A DNA stretch of 64,000 nt from Lutraria lutraria (taxonomy: Eukaryota; Mollusca; Bivalvia; Venerida; Mactridae): contig OZ026835.1 of assembly GCA_964023205.1 (NCBI GenBank), positions 14,218,414-14,282,413 of the forward strand. Reading direction: 5' to 3'. Under the pieces are notes generated by a model. That model had not been told where the DNA came from. It ran no database searches and saw nothing but the letters and a program-made list of their open reading frames with translations. Position numbers and translations under genes: made by a program. Shown here one piece after another: positions 1 through 14,100 of this stretch; positions within the stretch are counted from its first letter, which is position 1, and every line of letters starts with the position of its first letter.

Positions 1-411
1 ATTTATCGATGACGTCATCACGGCAAACGTCCATCTATTTGCTAATGACACAAGCCTTAGTTGTCGTAGTTACAGTAACTGCTTCACAAACACTGAATTC
101 TAACCTACAGACAATACCTCTGGAATAAAATTTGTTCCATTGTAATAGCTTCATTTTTTAGGAGGTGAATTTGGATTTTTCTAGATTTTTGTTTCTTAGT
201 TACAAGCACCTCATCAAGATAGCATTTTAGTACCTTCATTTTAACTTAAATTGTAGATTTTATAAAGCTGAGGAAAAATCAACTGCCTAAATATTTCTAC
301 AAAACTTTATTCTTATTTCAGTAGTTATTTTTATTAGGTAAAATGTCTTGAATTGACATGATTTGCATTTGTATTTTTGTAATTGTAGGGTTCTATTTTT
401 AAGTTCTAGTT

Positions 412-640
412 ATGCCCCCATTTCAAAGAAATGTGGGTATATATTGCTGGTTTGCTCATGTCCATCTTTTTTGCTCGTTGGTAATCAAACCTTGTCTGGC
501 CAATTCGACTGTTTTGGCCTCTTAGGTCTTCACTTGGTTTGAAGGTTGGTCAAACATAGATAGATGACCCCTGTTGATAAGGTCTATCAATAGGTCAAAG
601 GTCAACTATCCATATGCTCTTTAGGGGGCATTGGTGTTTC
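412..640 (+). mobile_element. Hairpin-ended ~229-bp module, first copy in unit (Helitron-like?)
   Basis: The module starts with a hairpin at about 412-440 (ATGCCCCCATTTC, AAA loop, GAAATGTGGGTAT) and ends with a second hairpin at about 614-630 (tgctc, ttta, gggggca) followed by TTGGTGTTT. A 229-bp relative sits at 883-1111 in the same unit, giving an internal sub-period of 471 bp. Both recur in all units. The module is better conserved between old and young units than its surroundings. The two-hairpin layout resembles non-autonomous Helitron2/Helentron elements; that is an inference from architecture only, as no Rep/helicase is present. Confidence 0.5.
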
Positions 641-882
641 ACAAACACTTCATTAAGTGAGCGTTTAAATACACTTATTAAAACTTAAGATATATCAAAT
701 AACTTAAAAAAACTTAGGTAGTTGATTTTTCTGGGCTTTATTCTCTACTAGTATTTTTACAAAACTTTTTTTTTATCCTAGCAATTATTTCTATTAGGTA
801 AAATGTCTTGAAATTGAAATGATTTGCATTTATATTTTTGTTATATTTATGTAAATGTAGGGTAATTTAATAAAGTTCTTGT

Positions 883-1111
883 TATGCCCCAATTTCAAAG
901 AAATGTGGGTATATATTGCTGGTTTGCTCATGTCCGTCTTTTTTGCTCGTTTGTAATCAAACCTTGTCTGGCCAATTCGACTGTTTTGGCCTCTTAGGTC
1001 TTCACTTGGTTTGAAGGTTGGTCAAATACTGATAGATGACCCCTATTGATAAGGTCTATCAGTAGGTCAAAGGTCAACTATCCATTTGCCCTTTATGGGG
1101 CATTGGTGTTT
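883..1111 (+). mobile_element. Hairpin-ended ~229-bp module, second copy in unit
   Basis: This is the second copy of the module at 412-640, differing at scattered positions (for example gtccg for gtcca, and tactgatagatgacccctatt for the equivalent stretch). Its ends are the same: an ATGCCCC hairpin at the left, and TGCCC-ttta-tggggca followed by TTGGTGTTT at the right. Between the two copies lies AT-rich sequence that is itself a diverged duplicate (TCACAAACAC ... attaggtaaaatgtcttga), so the 471-bp sub-repeat includes more than the module. Confidence 0.55.
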
Positions 1112-1282
1112 CACAAACACTTATTAAGTGAGCGTTTAAGTACCCTTATTAAAACTTAAGATATATCAAATAGCTTAAAAAATCTTAAGTAATTGATTTT
1201 TCTTAAGTTTATTAAAAAAATAAAGCTAAGGAAAGATTGACTGCCTAACTAATTTTTACGCCTTTGAAACCCAACTGTTGAT

Positions 1283-2199
1283 GTAATAAGAAAGGCCAAA
1301 CTAAATCACTATATATGTTAGCACAAAAACTCCTTTCCTCTCCATCGTCATGGGAATCATGGTGAACTTGTCTCAAATCTTTCATCTCCTTCAAATTGAG
1401 TTCATCCTTGCTTCACTGCAAGATAGTGATAATCCTGTGGCAGATGAAATCATCAAAGCAAACCATCTGAATACCATTTGTCGGTATCAAACCTTTCTTG
1501 ATGAATAAATAGGTGCTCAAACTCTGCAAAATGATGTGAATGACATCAGCCCTGTCTTTGACCACATTACAATTACAACCTCTAAGATAGAAGATATTAT
1601 AAAATTTGAACTGTCCACTCCTCTATGTGACTTTTTCTACCAGTCTCTGTCCTCTTCAGTTTTTCTTAGATCACGGAAAGAAGCTTTTTTCACTCCTTGA
1701 AGCCAGTAGTGCTCAGGCATACATTAAACACAATAGCAACAATGATGTTCTCACCCAGCTTCTTATCAGGCTTAGTACCGGGTGACTCAACAGTTAACCA
1801 AGTGGCTTATCTATACAACTTCTTCACTATAAGGCTGTCAATTCCAGAGCTGTATTCTGCAACATAAGCGAGGCTTTTGACTGTGTCTCGCATCATGCCT
1901 TCCTCTTGAGACTCAAAACTTTTTGGGATTTCTTGCAGTCTTTTTAATTGGTTCTCATCTTATCTTAGTGGCAGCTAAACAGCAAAATTCTATTTTGTCT
2001 GATGCTTAATCAAAATTAAATGATATCAAAGCTAGCTGGGATTCCACAGGAGTTGACTTTTGGCCCCCTCATTTTCTTGATATTTATCGATGACGTCATC
2101 ACGGCAAACGTCCATCTATTTGCTAATGACACAAGCCTTAGTTGTCGTAGTTACAGTAACTGCTTCACAAACACTGAATTCTAACCTACAGACAATACC
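1283..2199 (+). pseudogene. Decayed jockey-like LINE reverse transcriptase, spanning a unit junction
   Basis: This is the representative copy; the same fossil recurs every 2,081 bp to 16.7 kb. Conceptual reading across frames gives LINE RT motifs in order: a linker with EDIIKFELSTPLCDFF, an LxSGxVPGDSTVNQ-like stretch near 1770-1800, an SEAFDCVSHH motif near 1865-1895 (RT motif with catalytic Asp), a GIPQ motif near 2040 and FANDTSLS near 2130-2145, the position of the family's FADD catalytic box. There are several stops and frameshifts, and the second box residue is changed (FAND). The stretch around the expected GPDG motif, between EDII and ELST, is missing. It cannot encode an active enzyme. 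The clade assignment (jockey/CR1-like) rests on recalled motifs. Confidence 0.75.
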
Positions 2200-5100
2200 T
2201 CTGGAATAAAATTTGTTCCATTGTAATAGCTTCATTTTTTAGGAGGTGAATTTGGATTTTTCTAGATTTTTGTTTCTTAGTTACAAGCACCTCATCAAGA
2301 TAGCATTTTAGTACCTTCATTTTAACTTAAATTGTAGATTTTATAAAGCTGAGGAAAAATCAACTGCCTAAATATTTCTACAAAACTTTATTCTTATTTC
2401 AGTAGTTATTTTTATTAGGTAAAATGTCTTGAATTGACATGATTTGCATTTGTATTTTTGTAATTGTAGGGTTCTATTTTTAAGTTCTAGTTATGCCCCC
2501 ATTTCAAAGAAATGTGGGTATATATTGCTGGTTTGCTCATGTCCATCTTTTTTGCTCGTTGGTAATCAAACCTTGTCTGGCCAATTCGACTGTTTTGGCC
2601 TCTTAGGTCTTCACTTGGTTTGAAGGTTGGTCAAACATAGATAGATGACCCCTGTTGATAAGGTCTATCAATAGGTCAAAGGTCAACTATCCATATGCTC
2701 TTTAGGGGGCATTGGTGTTTCACAAACACTTCATTAAGTGAGCGTTTAAATACACTTATTAAAACTTAAGATATATCAAATAACTTAAAAAAACTTAGGT
2801 AGTTGATTTTTCTGGGCTTTATTCTCTACTAGTATTTTTACAAAACTTTTTTTTTATCCTAGCAATTATTTCTATTAGGTAAAATGTCTTGAAATTGAAA
2901 TGATTTGCATTTATATTTTTGTTATATTTATGTAAATGTAGGGTAATTTAATAAAGTTCTTGTTATGCCCCAATTTCAAAGAAATGTGGGTATATATTGC
3001 TGGTTTGCTCATGTCCGTCTTTTTTGCTCGTTTGTAATCAAACCTTGTCTGGCCAATTCGACTGTTTTGGCCTCTTAGGTCTTCACTTGGTTTGAAGGTT
3101 GGTCAAATACTGATAGATGACCCCTATTGATAAGGTCTATCAGTAGGTCAAAGGTCAACTATCCATTTGCCCTTTATGGGGCATTGGTGTTTCACAAACA
3201 CTTATTAAGTGAGCGTTTAAGTACCCTTATTAAAACTTAAGATATATCAAATAGCTTAAAAAATCTTAAGTAATTGATTTTTCTTAAGTTTATTAAAAAA
3301 ATAAAGCTAAGGAAAGATTGACTGCCTAACTAATTTTTACGCCTTTGAAACCCAACTGTTGATGTAATAAGAAAGGCCAAACTAAATCACTATATATGTT
3401 AGCACAAAAACTCCTTTCCTCTCCATCGTCATGGGAATCATGGTGAACTTGTCTCAAATCTTTCATCTCCTTCAAATTGAGTTCATCCTTGCTTCACTGC
3501 AAGATAGTGATAATCCTGTGGCAGATGAAATCATCAAAGCAAACCATCTGAATACCATTTGTCGGTATCAAACCTTTCTTGATGAATAAATAGGTGCTCA
3601 AACTCTGCAAAATGATGTGAATGACATCAGCCCTGTCTTTGACCACATTACAATTACAACCTCTAAGATAGAAGATATTATAAAATTTGAACTGTCCACT
3701 CCTCTATGTGACTTTTTCTACCAGTCTCTGTCCTCTTCAGTTTTTCTTAGATCACGGAAAGAAGCTTTTTTCACTCCTTGAAGCCAGTAGTGCTCAGGCA
3801 TACATTAAACACAATAGCAACAATGATGTTCTCACCCAGCTTCTTATCAGGCTTAGTACCGGGTGACTCAACAGTTAACCAAGTGGCTTATCTATACAAC
3901 TTCTTCACTATAAGGCTGTCAATTCCAGAGCTGTATTCTGCAACATAAGCGAGGCTTTTGACTGTGTCTCGCATCATGCCTTCCTCTTGAGACTCAAAAC
4001 TTTTTGGGATTTCTTGCAGTCTTTTTAATTGGTTCTCATCTTATCTTAGTGGCAGCTAAACAGCAAAATTCTATTTTGTCTGATGCTTAATCAAAATTAA
4101 ATGATATCAAAGCTAGCTGGGATTCCACAGGAGTTAACTTTTGGCCCCCTCATTTTCTTGATATTTATCGATGACGTCATCACGGCAAACGTCCATCTAT
4201 TTGCTAATGACACAAGCCTTAGTTGTCGTAGTTACAGTAACTGCTTCACAAACACTGAATTCTAACCTACAGACAATACCTCTGGAATAAAATTTGTTCC
4301 ATTGTAATAGCTTCATTTTTTAGGAGGTGAATTTGGATTTTTCTAGATTTTTGTTTCTTAGTTACAAGCACCTCATCAAGATAGCATTTTAGTACCTTCA
4401 TTTTAACTTAAATTGTAGATTTTATAAAGCTGAGGAAAAATCAACTGCCTAAATATTTCTACAAAACTTTATTCTTATTTCAGTAGTTATTTTTATTAGG
4501 TAAAATGTCTTGAATTGACATGATTTGCATTTGTATTTTTGTAATTGTAGGGTTCTATTTTTAAGTTCTAGTTATGCCCCCATTTCAAAGAAATGTGGGT
4601 ATATATTGCTGGTTTGCTCATGTCCATCTTTTTTGCTCGTTGGTAATCAAACCTTGTCTGGCCAATTCGACTGTTTTGGCCTCTTAGGTCTTCACTTGGT
4701 TTGAAGGTTGGTCAAACATAGATAGATGACCCCTGTTGATAAGGTCTATCAATAGGTCAAAGGTCAACTATCCATATGCTCTTTAGGGGGCATTGGTGTT
4801 TCACAAACACTTCATTAAGTGAGCGTTTAAATACACTTATTAAAACTTAAGATATATCAAATAACTTAAAAAAACTTAGGTAGTTGATTTTTCTGGGCTT
4901 TATTCTCTACTAGTATTTTTACAAAACTTTTTTTTTATCCTAGCAATTATTTCTATTAGGTAAAATGTCTTGAAATTGAAATGATTTGCATTTATATTTT
5001 TGTTATATTTATGTAAATGTAGGGTAATTTAATAAAGTTCTTGTTATGCCCCAATTTCAAAGAAATGTGGGTATATATTGCTGGTTTGCTCATGTCCGTC

Positions 5101-8100
5101 TTTTTTGCTCGTTTGTAATCAAACCTTGTCTGGCCAATTCGACTGTTTTGGCCTCTTAGGTCTTCACTTGGTTTGAAGGTTGGTCAAATACTGATAGATG
5201 ACCCCTATTGATAAGGTCTATCAGTAGGTCAAAGGTCAACTATCCATTTGCCCTTTATGGGGCATTGGTGTTTCACAAACACTTATTAAGTGAGCGTTTA
5301 AGTACCCTTATTAAAACTTAAGATATATCAAATAGCTTAAAAAATCTTAAGTAATTGATTTTTCTTAAGTTTATTAAAAAAATAAAGCTAAGGAAAGATT
5401 GACTGCCTAACTAATTTTTACGCCTTTGAAACCAAACTGTTGATGTAATAAGAAAGGCCAAACTAAATCACTATATATGTTAGCACAAAAACTCCTTTCC
5501 TCTCCATCGTCATGGGAATCATGGTGAACTTGTCTCAAATCTTTCATCTCCTTCAAATTGAGTTCATCCTTGCTTCACTGCAAGATAGTGATAATCCTGT
5601 GGCAGATGAAATCATCAAAGCAAACCATCTGAATACCATTTGTCGGTATCAAACCTTTCTTGATGAATAAATAGGTGCTCAAACTCTGCAAAATGATGTG
5701 AATGACATCAGCCCTGTCTTTGACCACATTACAATTACAACCTCTAAGATAGAAGATATTATAAAATTTGAACTGTCCACTCCTCTATGTGACTTTTTCT
5801 ACCAGTCTCTGTCCTCTTCAGTTTTTCTTAGATCACGGAAAGAAGCTTTTTTCACTCCTTGAAGCCAGTAGTGCTCAGGCATACATTAAACACAATAGCA
5901 ACAATGATGTTCTCACCCAGCTTCTTATCAGGCTTAGTACCGGGTGACTCAACAGTTAACCAAGTGGCTTATCTATACAACTTCTTCACTATAAGGCTGT
6001 CAATTCCAGAGCTGTATTCTGCAACATAAGCGAGGCTTTTGACTGTGTCTCGCATCATGCCTTCCTCTTGAGACTCAAAACTTTTTGGGATTTCTTGCAG
6101 TCTTTTTAATTGGTTCTCATCTTATCTTAGTGGCAGCTAAACAGCAAAATTCTATTTTGTCTGATGCTTAATCAAAATTAAATGATATCAAAGCTAGCTG
6201 GGATTCCACAGGAGTTAACTTTTGGCCCCCTCATTTTCTTGATATTTATCGATGACGTCATCACGGCAAACGTCCATCTATTTGCTAATGACACAAGCCT
6301 TAGTTGTCGTAGTTACAGTAACTGCTTCACAAACACTGAATTCTAACCTACAGACAATACCTCTGGAATAAAATTTGTTCCATTGTAATAGCTTCATTTT
6401 TTAGGAGGTGAATTTGGATTTTTCTAGATTTTTGTTTCTTAGTTACAAGCACCTCATCAAGATAGCATTTTAGTACCTTCATTTTAACTTAAATTGTAGA
6501 TTTTATAAAGCTGAGGAAAAATCAACTGCCTAAATATTTCTACAAAACTTTATTCTTATTTCAGTAGTTATTTTTATTAGGTAAAATGTCTTGAATTGAC
6601 ATGATTTGCATTTGTATTTTTGTAATTGTAGGGTTCTATTTTTAAGTTCTAGTTATGCCCCCATTTCAAAGAAATGTGGGTATATATTGCTGGTTTGCTC
6701 ATGTCCATCTTTTTTGCTCGTTGGTAATCAAACCTTGTCTGGCCAATTCGACTGTTTTGGCCTCTTAGGTCTTCACTTGGTTTGAAGGTTGGTCAAACAT
6801 AGATAGATGACCCCTGTTGATAAGGTCTATCAATAGGTCAAAGGTCAACTATCCATATGCTCTTTAGGGGGCATTGGTGTTTCACAAACACTTCATTAAG
6901 TGAGCGTTTAAATACACTTATTAAAACTTAAGATATATCAAATAACTTAAAAAAACTTAGGTAGTTGATTTTTCTGGGCTTTATTCTCTACTAGTATTTT
7001 TACAAAACTTTTTTTTTATCCTAGCAATTATTTCTATTAGGTAAAATGTCTTGAAATTGAAATGATTTGCATTTATATTTTTGTTATATTTATGTAAATG
7101 TAGGGTAATTTAATAAAGTTCTTGTTATGCCCCAATTTCAAAGAAATGTGGGTATATATTGCTGGTTTGCTCATGTCCGTCTTTTTTGCTCGTTTGTAAT
7201 CAAACCTTGTCTGGCCAATTCGACTGTTTTGGCCTCTTAGGTCTTCACTTGGTTTGAAGGTTGGTCAAATACTGATAGATGACCCCTATTGATAAGGTCT
7301 ATCAGTAGGTCAAAGGTCAACTATCCATTTGCCCTTTATGGGGCATTGGTGTTTCACAAACACTTATTAAGTGAGCGTTTAAGTACCCTTATTAAAACTT
7401 AAGATATATCAAATAGCTTAAAAAATCTTAAGTAATTGATTTTTCTTAAGTTTATTAAAAAAATAAAGCTAAGGAAAGATTGACTGCCTAACTAATTTTT
7501 ACGCCTTTGAAACCAAACTGTTGATGTAATAAGAAAGGCCAAACTAAATCACTATATATGTTAGCACAAAAACTCCTTTCCTCTCCATCGTCATGGGAAT
7601 CATGGTGAACTTGTCTCAAATCTTTCATCTCCTTCAAATTGAGTTCATCCTTGCTTCACTGCAAGATAGTGATAATCCTGTGGCAGATGAAATCATCAAA
7701 GCAAACCATCTGAATACCATTTGTCGGTATCAAACCTTTCTTGATGAATAAATAGGTGCTCAAACTCTGCAAAATGATGTGAATGACATCAGCCCTGTCT
7801 TTGACCACATTACAATTACAACCTCTAAGATAGAAGATATTATAAAATTTGAACTGTCCACTCCTCTATGTGACTTTTTCTACCAGTCTCTGTCCTCTTC
7901 AGTTTTTCTTAGATCACGGAAAGAAGCTTTTTTCACTCCTTGAAGCCAGTAGTGCTCAGGCATACATTAAACACAATAGCAACAATGATGTTCTCACCCA
8001 GCTTCTTATCAGGCTTAGTACCGGGTGACTCAACAGTTAACCAAGTGGCTTATCTATACAACTTCTTCACTATAAGGCTGTCAATTCCAGAGCTGTATTC

Positions 8101-11100
8101 TGCAACATAAGCGAGGCTTTTGACTGTGTCTCGCATCATGCCTTCCTCTTGAGACTCAAAACTTTTTGGGATTTCTTGCAGTCTTTTTAATTGGTTCTCA
8201 TCTTATCTTAGTGGCAGCTAAACAGCAAAATTCTATTTTGTCTGATGCTTAATCAAAATTAAATGATATCAAAGCTAGCTGGGATTCCACAGGAGTTAAC
8301 TTTTGGCCCCCTCATTTTCTTGATATTTATCGATGACGTCATCACGGCAAACGTCCATCTATTTGCTAATGACACAAGCCTTAGTTGTCGTAGTTACAGT
8401 AACTGCTTCACAAACACTGAATTCTAACCTACAGACAATACCTCTGGAATAAAATTTGTTCCATTGTAATAGCTTCATTTTTTAGGAGGTGAATTTGGAT
8501 TTTTCTAGATTTTTGTTTCTTAGTTACAAGCACCTCATCAAGATAGCATTTTAGTACCTTCATTTTAACTTAAATTGTAGATTTTATAAAGCTGAGGAAA
8601 AATCAACTGCCTAAATATTTCTACAAAACTTTATTCTTATTTCAGTAGTTATTTTTATTAGGTAAAATGTCTTGAATTGACATGATTTGCATTTGTATTT
8701 TTGTAATTGTAGGGTTCTATTTTTAAGTTCTAGTTATGCCCCCATTTCAAAGAAATGTGGGTATATATTGCTGGTTTGCTCATGTCCATCTTTTTTGCTC
8801 GTTGGTAATCAAACCTTGTCTGGCCAATTCGACTGTTTTGGCCTCTTAGGTCTTCACTTGGTTTGAAGGTTGGTCAAACATAGATAGATGACCCCTGTTG
8901 ATAAGGTCTATCAATAGGTCAAAGGTCAACTATCCATATGCTCTTTAGGGGGCATTGGTGTTTCACAAACACTTCATTAAGTGAGCGTTTAAATACACTT
9001 ATTAAAACTTAAGATATATCAAATAACTTAAAAAAACTTAGGTAGTTGATTTTTCTGGGCTTTATTCTCTACTAGTATTTTTACAAAACTTTTTTTTTAT
9101 CCTAGCAATTATTTCTATTAGGTAAAATGTCTTGAAATTGAAATGATTTGCATTTATATTTTTGTTATATTTATGTAAATGTAGGGTAATTTAATAAAGT
9201 TCTTGTTATGCCCCAATTTCAAAGAAATGTGGGTATATATTGCTGGTTTGCTCATGTCCGTCTTTTTTGCTCGTTTGTAATCAAACCTTGTCTGGCCAAT
9301 TCGACTGTTTTGGCCTCTTAGGTCTTCACTTGGTTTGAAGGTTGGTCAAATACTGATAGATGACCCCTATTGATAAGGTCTATCAGTAGGTCAAAGGTCA
9401 ACTATCCATTTGCCCTTTATGGGGCATTGGTGTTTCACAAACACTTATTAAGTGAGCGTTTAAGTACCCTTATTAAAACTTAAGATATATCAAATAGCTT
9501 AAAAAATCTTAAGTAATTGATTTTTCTTAAGTTTATTAAAAAAATAAAGCTAAGGAAAGATTGACTGCCTAACTAATTTTTACGCCTTTGAAACCAAACT
9601 GTTGATGTAATAAGAAAGGCCAAACTAAATCACTATATATGTTAGCACAAAAACTCCTTTCCTCTCCATCGTCATGGGAATCATGGTGAACTTGTCTCAA
9701 ATCTTTCATCTCCTTCAAATTGAGTTCATCCTTGCTTCACTGCAAGATAGTGATAATCCTGTGGCAGATGAAATCATCAAAGCAAACCATCTGAATACCA
9801 TTTGTCGGTATCAAACCTTTCTTGATGAATAAATAGGTGCTCAAACTCTGCAAAATGATGTGAATGACATCAGCCCTGTCTTTGACCACATTACAATTAC
9901 AACCTCTAAGATAGAAGATATTATAAAATTTGAACTGTCCACTCCTCTATGTGACTTTTTCTACCAGTCTCTGTCCTCTTCAGTTTTTCTTAGATCACGG
10001 AAAGAAGCTTTTTTCACTCCTTGAAGCCAGTAGTGCTCAGGCATACATTAAACACAATAGCAACAATGATGTTCTCACCCAGCTTCTTATCAGGCTTAGT
10101 ACCGGGTGACTCAACAGTTAACCAAGTGGCTTATCTATACAACTTCTTCACTATAAGGCTGTCAATTCCAGAGCTGTATTCTGCAACATAAGCGAGGCTT
10201 TTGACTGTGTCTCGCATCATGCCTTCCTCTTGAGACTCAAAACTTTTTGGGATTTCTTGCAGTCTTTTTAATTGGTTCTCATCTTATCTTAGTGGCAGCT
10301 AAACAGCAAAATTCTATTTTGTCTGATGCTTAATCAAAATTAAATGATATCAAAGCTAGCTGGGATTCCACAGGAGTTAACTTTTGGCCCCCTCATTTTC
10401 TTGATATTTATCGATGACGTCATCACGGCAAACGTCCATCTATTTGCTAATGACACAAGCCTTAGTTGTCGTAGTTACAGTAACTGCTTCACAAACACTG
10501 AATTCTAACCTACAGACAATACCTCTGGAATAAAATTTGTTCCATTGTAATAGCTTCATTTTTTAGGAGGTGAATTTGGATTTTTCTAGATTTTTGTTTC
10601 TTAGTTACAAGCACCTCATCAAGATAGCATTTTAGTACCTTCATTTTAACTTAAATTGTAGATTTTATAAAGCTGAGGAAAAATCAACTGCCTAAATATT
10701 TCTACAAAACTTTATTCTTATTTCAGTAGTTATTTTTATTAGGTAAAATGTCTTGAATTGACATGATTTGCATTTGTATTTTTGTAATTGTAGGGTTCTA
10801 TTTTTAAGTTCTAGTTATGCCCCCATTTCAAAGAAATGTGGGTATATATTGCTGGTTTGCTCATGTCCATCTTTTTTGCTCGTTGGTAATCAAACCTTGT
10901 CTGGCCAATTCGACTGTTTTGGCCTCTTAGGTCTTCACTTGGTTTGAAGGTTGGTCAAACATAGATAGATGACCCCTGTTGATAAGGTCTATCAATAGGT
11001 CAAAGGTCAACTATCCATATGCTCTTTAGGGGGCATTGGTGTTTCACAAACACTTCATTAAGTGAGCGTTTAAATACACTTATTAAAACTTAAGATATAT

Positions 11101-14100
11101 CAAATAACTTAAAAAAACTTAGGTAGTTGATTTTTCTGGGCTTTATTCTCTACTAGTATTTTTACAAAACTTTTTTTTTATCCTAGCAATTATTTCTATT
11201 AGGTAAAATGTCTTGAAATTGAAATGATTTGCATTTATATTTTTGTTATATTTATGTAAATGTAGGGTAATTTAATAAAGTTCTTGTTATGCCCCAATTT
11301 CAAAGAAATGTGGGTATATATTGCTGGTTTGCTCATGTCCGTCTTTTTTGCTCGTTTGTAATCAAACCTTGTCTGGCCAATTCGACTGTTTTGGCCTCTT
11401 AGGTCTTCACTTGGTTTGAAGGTTGGTCAAATACTGATAGATGACCCCTATTGATAAGGTCTATCAGTAGGTCAAAGGTCAACTATCCATTTGCCCTTTA
11501 TGGGGCATTGGTGTTTCACAAACACTTATTAAGTGAGCGTTTAAGTACCCTTATTAAAACTTAAGATATATCAAATAGCTTAAAAAATCTTAAGTAATTG
11601 ATTTTTCTTAAGTTTATTAAAAAAATAAAGCTAAGGAAAGATTGACTGCCTAACTAATTTTTACGCCTTTGAAACCAAACTGTTGATGTAATAAGAAAGG
11701 CCAAACTAAATCACTATATATGTTAGCACAAAAACTCCTTTCCTCTCCATCGTCATGGGAATCATGGTGAACTTGTCTCAAATCTTTCATCTCCTTCAAA
11801 TTGAGTTCATCCTTGCTTCACTGCAAGATAGTGATAATCCTGTGGCAGATGAAATCATCAAAGCAAACCATCTGAATACCATTTGTCGGTATCAAACCTT
11901 TCTTGATGAATAAATAGGTGCTCAAACTCTGCAAAATGATGTGAATGACATCAGCCCTGTCTTTGACCACATTACAATTACAACCTCTAAGATAGAAGAT
12001 ATTATAAAATTTGAACTGTCCACTCCTCTATGTGACTTTTTCTACCAGTCTCTGTCCTCTTCAGTTTTTCTTAGATCACGGAAAGAAGCTTTTTTCACTC
12101 CTTGAAGCCAGTAGTGCTCAGGCATACATTAAACACAATAGCAACAATGATGTTCTCACCCAGCTTCTTATCAGGCTTAGTACCGGGTGACTCAACAGTT
12201 AACCAAGTGGCTTATCTATACAACTTCTTCACTATAAGGCTGTCAATTCCAGAGCTGTATTCTGCAACATAAGCGAGGCTTTTGACTGTGTCTCGCATCA
12301 TGCCTTCCTCTTGAGACTCAAAACTTTTTGGGATTTCTTGCAGTCTTTTTAATTGGTTCTCATCTTATCTTAGTGGCAGCTAAACAGCAAAATTCTATTT
12401 TGTCTGATGCTTAATCAAAATTAAATGATATCAAAGCTAGCTGGGATTCCACAGGAGTTAACTTTTGGCCCCCTCATTTTCTTGATATTTATCGATGACG
12501 TCATCACGGCAAACGTCCATCTATTTGCTAATGACACAAGCCTTAGTTGTCGTAGTTACAGTAACTGCTTCACAAACACTGAATTCTAACCTACAGACAA
12601 TACCTCTGGAATAAAATTTGTTCCATTGTAATAGCTTCATTTTTTAGGAGGTGAATTTGGATTTTTCTAGATTTTTGTTTCTTAGTTACAAGCACCTCAT
12701 CAAGATAGCATTTTAGTACCTTCATTTTAACTTAAATTGTAGATTTTATAAAGCTGAGGAAAAATCAACTGCCTAAATATTTCTACAAAACTTTATTCTT
12801 ATTTCAGTAGTTATTTTTATTAGGTAAAATGTCTTGAATTGACATGATTTGCATTTGTATTTTTGTAATTGTAGGGTTCTATTTTTAAGTTCTAGTTATG
12901 CCCCCATTTCAAAGAAATGTGGGTATATATTGCTGGTTTGCTCATGTCCATCTTTTTTGCTCGTTGGTAATCAAACCTTGTCTGGCCAATTCGACTGTTT
13001 TGGCCTCTTAGGTCTTCACTTGGTTTGAAGGTTGGTCAAACATAGATAGATGACCCCTGTTGATAAGGTCTATCAATAGGTCAAAGGTCAACTATCCATA
13101 TGCTCTTTAGGGGGCATTGGTGTTTCACAAACACTTCATTAAGTGAGCGTTTAAATACACTTATTAAAACTTAAGATATATCAAATAACTTAAAAAAACT
13201 TAGGTAGTTGATTTTTCTGGGCTTTATTCTCTACTAGTATTTTTACAAAACTTTTTTTTTATCCTAGCAATTATTTCTATTAGGTAAAATGTCTTGAAAT
13301 TGAAATGATTTGCATTTATATTTTTGTTATATTTATGTAAATGTAGGGTAATTTAATAAAGTTCTTGTTATGCCCCAATTTCAAAGAAATGTGGGTATAT
13401 ATTGCTGGTTTGCTCATGTCCGTCTTTTTTGCTCGTTTGTAATCAAACCTTGTCTGGCCAATTCGACTGTTTTGGCCTCTTAGGTCTTCACTTGGTTTGA
13501 AGGTTGGTCAAATACTGATAGATGACCCCTATTGATAAGGTCTATCAGTAGGTCAAAGGTCAACTATCCATTTGCCCTTTATGGGGCATTGGTGTTTCAC
13601 AAACACTTATTAAGTGAGCGTTTAAGTACCCTTATTAAAACTTAAGATATATCAAATAGCTTAAAAAATCTTAAGTAATTGATTTTTCTTAAGTTTATTA
13701 AAAAAATAAAGCTAAGGAAAGATTGACTGCCTAACTAATTTTTACGCCTTTGAAACCAAACTGTTGATGTAATAAGAAAGGCCAAACTAAATCACTATAT
13801 ATGTTAGCACAAAAACTCCTTTCCTCTCCATCGTCATGGGAATCATGGTGAACTTGTCTCAAATCTTTCATCTCCTTCAAATTGAGTTCATCCTTGCTTC
13901 ACTGCAAGATAGTGATAATCCTGTGGCAGATGAAATCATCAAAGCAAACCATCTGAATACCATTTGTCGGTATCAAACCTTTCTTGATGAATAAATAGGT
14001 GCTCAAACTCTGCAAAATGATGTGAATGACATCAGCCCTGTCTTTGACCACATTACAATTACAACCTCTAAGATAGAAGATATTATAAAATTTGAACTGT

